A stretch of 7,299 nt of DNA. Origin: an uncultured Rubrivivax sp. GTDB taxonomy: Bacteria > Pseudomonadota > Gammaproteobacteria > Burkholderiales > Burkholderiaceae_C. This document shows positions 5,476 to 7,299 of the stretch, one piece after another. The notes under the pieces are model-generated. The model was given only the letters and a program-made list of their open reading frames with translations. It was not told the origin of the DNA and did not search any database. Position 1 is the stretch's first letter. Every line of letters starts with the position of its first letter. Made by a program: the position numbers and the translations under genes. Where the stretch lies: positions 1 to 7,299 of the forward strand of contig CALBTN010000302.1 of the NCBI GenBank assembly GCA_937967345.1. Direction: 5' to 3'.

Positions 5476-7094
5476 CCCCACCAGTGCGACGCACTGCGCA
5501 GCGCCTCGGCGACGAAGCGCTGCACCCGCGGCGGCTCGGGGCCGAGGTGCAGCGCCAGCCGCCGTTCGCGCAGGCCGGCATCGGCGGCCGTGATGCGCTC
5601 GTTGCGCCGCAGGTGCTCGAGCCAGCTTTCGTCGACGAAGTATTCGATGTATCGCCCCGGCACCGACGGGTCGCGAAACAGGCCCCACGACAGCGCACCC
5701 TGGCGCAGCCTGGCGCTGCGCGTCAGGCGCATCACCTCGGCAAAGGCGTCGGCCTGGGCCGGGTCGATCTGGTAGTCCACGGTCACCATCACCGGGCCTT
5801 CGTCGGCGCCGATACCCAGATCGGTCTGCGGCGGATGGGCCGGGCTCACCGGACTGAAGTCGGGGTCTTCGCCGCCTTCGACCGTCAGGCGGCGCGTCAG
5901 CAGCCAACACAGCGGGCCCGCCAACGCGGCAGCCGTCACCGCGACGCGCACGCTGAACAGCGACGCCACCTGGCCCCACAGCAGCGAACCGCCGGCCGCC
6001 CCGCCCATCAGCGCCACCTGGTACACCGCCATGCCGCGCGCGCGCACCCAGTTCGGCAGCGCCATCTGCGCGGCCAGCGTCAGCGAGTTGGCGGTGGAGA
6101 TCCACGCCATGCCCAGCACCACGATCGCCGGCAGCGCGAGCCACAGCGTGGGTGCGAACACCACCACCACCGACATCGCGGCGTGCGCTACGGTGCCGAA
6201 CAGCACGAACTGGTCGCGGTCGTAGCGCGCGCGCCAGCGCGGAAAGTACATCGCGGCGACGATCGCGCCGCCGCCGATGCACGCCAGCAGCAGCGTGTAG
6301 CTGCCCGGGCCGGCGCCGGGCAGCGCGCGCGCCACCAGCGGCAGCAGCGCCAGCAGCGCCGACGACTGCAGGAAGAACAAGAAGATGCGCAGCAGCACCA
6401 CCTTCATGCGCGGCGACTGCATCACGTGCTGCCAGCCCACGCGCATCGCGCCGACGAAGCGCTCGCCGGGCAGCGTGCTGGTGCGCGGCGTCGAACGCCA
6501 GCGCACGATGGTGGCGAACGCGGCCGCGGCGAGCACCACGTTCAGCACGAACACCACGCCGCTGCCCAGCGCCGAGATGATTGCGCCCGCGGCCACCGGG
6601 CCGACGACGCGCGACAGGTTCATCGAGATGCCGTTCAGCGCCATCGCCGAACCCAGGTGCTCGCGCGGCACGACCTCGGGCACGATCGCCGAGAACACCG
6701 GCCAGCGCATCGCCAGCCCGATGCCGTTGGCGAAGGTCAGCGCCAGCAGCAGCGGCGCGGTGAGCAGGCCGGTCAGCGACAGCGCGGCCAGCACCAGCGC
6801 GACCAGCGCCACCCACAGCTGGGTAGCGGCGAAGTAGCGGCGCCGGTCGATGATGTCGGCCAGCGCGCCGCTGGGCAGCCCGAGCAGGAACACCGGCAGC
6901 GTCGAGGCGGTCTGCACCAGCGCCACCATCACCGGGCTGGTGCTGAGCGAAGTCATCACCCAGGCGGCGGTGACGTCGTTCATCCACATCGCCACGTTGG
7001 CGGCGAAGGTGGCCAGCCACAGGTTGCGAAACACCACCGTGCGAAACGGGGCGAACGCATCGTTGCGCTTCAGCGCTTCGATCAGCAGGGGCAT
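5466..7094 (-). CDS. MFS_3-family (PF05977-type) transporter with C-terminal soluble domain
   Basis: A 542-residue inner-membrane protein of the major facilitator superfamily, in the branch that includes the enterobactin exporter EntS. About twelve hydrophobic segments can be drawn, near residues 22-47, 53-75, 87-108, 112-134, 156-178, 177-197, 231-252, 264-283, 295-315, 318-341, 355-378 and 382-401. The motif-A loop between helices 2 and 3 reads GALADIIDRRR (76-86), and the helix-5 region has NLSRVVGPVAAG (159-170). After an acidic linker (406-433), a soluble domain follows (about 434-530: VMVTVDYQIDP, SWGLFRDPSVPGRYIEYFVDESW, HLRRNERIT). It resembles an antibiotic-monooxygenase-like ferredoxin fold and is a known companion of this MFS branch. 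The protein ends WWGWW. Start is the ATG at 7094; no good Shine-Dalgarno sequence is visible. The substrate is not evident, but export is more likely than uptake by family. The next gene begins 5 bp downstream. Confidence 0.93.
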   Translation of the reverse strand: MPLLIEALKRNDAFAPFRTVVFRNLWLATFAANVAMWMNDVTAAWVMTSLSTSPVMVALVQTASTLPVFLLGLPSGALADIIDRRRYFAATQLWVALVALVLAALSLTGLLTAPLLLALTFANGIGLAMRWPVFSAIVPEVVPREHLGSAMALNGISMNLSRVVGPVAAGAIISALGSGVVFVLNVVLAAAAFATIVRWRSTPRTSTLPGERFVGAMRVGWQHVMQSPRMKVVLLRIFLFFLQSSALLALLPLVARALPGAGPGSYTLLLACIGGGAIVAAMYFPRWRARYDRDQFVLFGTVAHAAMSVVVVFAPTLWLALPAIVVLGMAWISTANSLTLAAQMALPNWVRARGMAVYQVALMGGAAGGSLLWGQVASLFSVRVAVTAAALAGPLCWLLTRRLTVEGGEDPDFSPVSPAHPPQTDLGIGADEGPVMVTVDYQIDPAQADAFAEVMRLTRSARLRQGALSWGLFRDPSVPGRYIEYFVDESWLEHLRRNERITAADAGLRERRLALHLGPEPPRVQRFVAEALRSASHWWGWW

Positions 7095-7122
7095 CGGCGA
7101 ACGCGCGGGCGATGCGGTGAGC

Positions 7123-7154
7123 GGCGCGGCCCGCGCCGGGCCGCGCCCGGCGCG
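7123..7154. repeat. Two overlapping, mutually exclusive GC hairpins between tctA and the MFS gene
   Basis: Hairpin A pairs 7123-7132 with 7138-7147 (10 bp, 5-nt loop). Hairpin B pairs 7132-7141 with 7145-7154 (10 bp, 3-nt loop). They share 7132-7147 and cannot both form. The block lies 7 bp after the TctA stop on the minus strand and 28 bp before the MFS start. It could be the tctA terminator, an RNA processing or stabilising element, or an attenuator for the downstream pair. No T-run follows on the minus strand, so a classical intrinsic terminator is not shown. Confidence 0.5.
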
Positions 7155-7160
7155 ACGGCC

Positions 7161-7299
7161 TCAGTCTTCTTCGTGGAAGGCTTCTTCGCGCTTTTTCTTG
7201 ATCGACGGCAGCGTGACGACGACGATCATCGCGGCGGCCGCGACCAGCAGCCCGGCCGACAGCGGTCGCGTGAGGAAGGTGCTCCAGTCGCCGCGCGAC
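7161..7299 (-). CDS. tctA: Tripartite tricarboxylate transporter permease, TctA family (C-terminal fragment)
   Basis: Only the last 45 residues and the stop are in the window; the gene continues past the right edge. The fragment begins SRGDWSTFLTRPLSAGLL, has one hydrophobic segment (about residues 13-30, ending VVVTLP), then a basic-acidic cytoplasmic tail KKKREEAFHEED. The GD-x(3)-FLTRP block before the last helix and the LPxIxKKREEAF tail are characteristic of TctA, the large membrane subunit of TTT systems. TctA works with a small TctB subunit and a periplasmic binding protein TctC to import citrate or other carboxylates. Neither partner is within this window. The 66-bp gap to the MFS start, containing strong hairpins, makes cotranscription with the exporter uncertain. 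The symbol is family-level, because Burkholderiales carry many paralogues. Confidence 0.85.
   Translation of the reverse strand, partial: SRGDWSTFLTRPLSAGLLVAAAAMIVVVTLPSIKKKREEAFHEED

Noticed and set aside
5461..7020. Open upstream extension of the FAD oxidoreductase frame through the exporter gene, suggesting a giant fusion
   Set aside because: The extension is Arg/Ala-rich and unlike any family, and it overlaps a well-supported MFS gene in another frame. The FAD-binding Rossmann motif starts right after the ATG at 5460.

Overview
The window is very GC-rich chromosomal DNA with strong G/C bias at third codon positions. Tight minus-strand gene clusters, a tripartite tricarboxylate transporter (TctA-type) C-terminus, an alanine/lysine-rich histone-H1-like protein and a GGT paralogue starting MNHRFDWD all fit a betaproteobacterium of the order Burkholderiales. 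That placement is an inference from protein character; there is no rRNA or other phylogenetic marker here.

Layout. Six genes run on the minus strand and one on the plus strand. Reading in the direction of minus-strand transcription (right to left): the last 45 codons of a TctA-family permease (7161-7299); a 66-bp gap with two overlapping, mutually exclusive GC hairpins; an MFS_3-family exporter with a C-terminal soluble domain (5466-7094); and, 5 bp later, an FAD-dependent oxidoreductase of the L-2-hydroxyglutarate oxidase type (4342-5460). The lone plus-strand gene (3675-4307) converges on the oxidoreductase across a 34-bp gap holding a small perfect hairpin. It encodes a Lys/Ala-rich protein without aromatic residues and has a 12-bp tandem repeat at its 5' end. 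A 279-bp divergent intergenic region separates it from a second minus-strand cluster: a gamma-glutamyltransferase-family protein (1770-3395), a ten-helix EamA/DMT permease (864-1763, GTG start) and a short-chain dehydrogenase/reductase-like protein (54-842). Gaps in this cluster are only 6 and 21 bp. The first 53 bases hold no gene.

How the genes may work together. The ggt-EamA-SDR set looks like one operon. A gamma-glutamyl hydrolase/transferase, a small-molecule permease and an oxidoreductase-like protein could handle a gamma-glutamyl compound or its product, but the substrate cannot be read from the sequence. MFS and FAD oxidoreductase look translationally coupled. The H1-like gene is probably independent and may act on the nucleoid.

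I see no CRISPR array, insertion sequence, tRNA, rRNA, phage gene or recognisable defence system. No wholly new multi-gene system is evident. The points most worth a second look are the SDR-like protein lacking the YxxxK catalytic pair, the tandem-repeat H1-like protein, the overlapping hairpins upstream of the exporter gene, and the Trp-rich exporter tail whose codons form the likely ribosome-binding region of the next gene.
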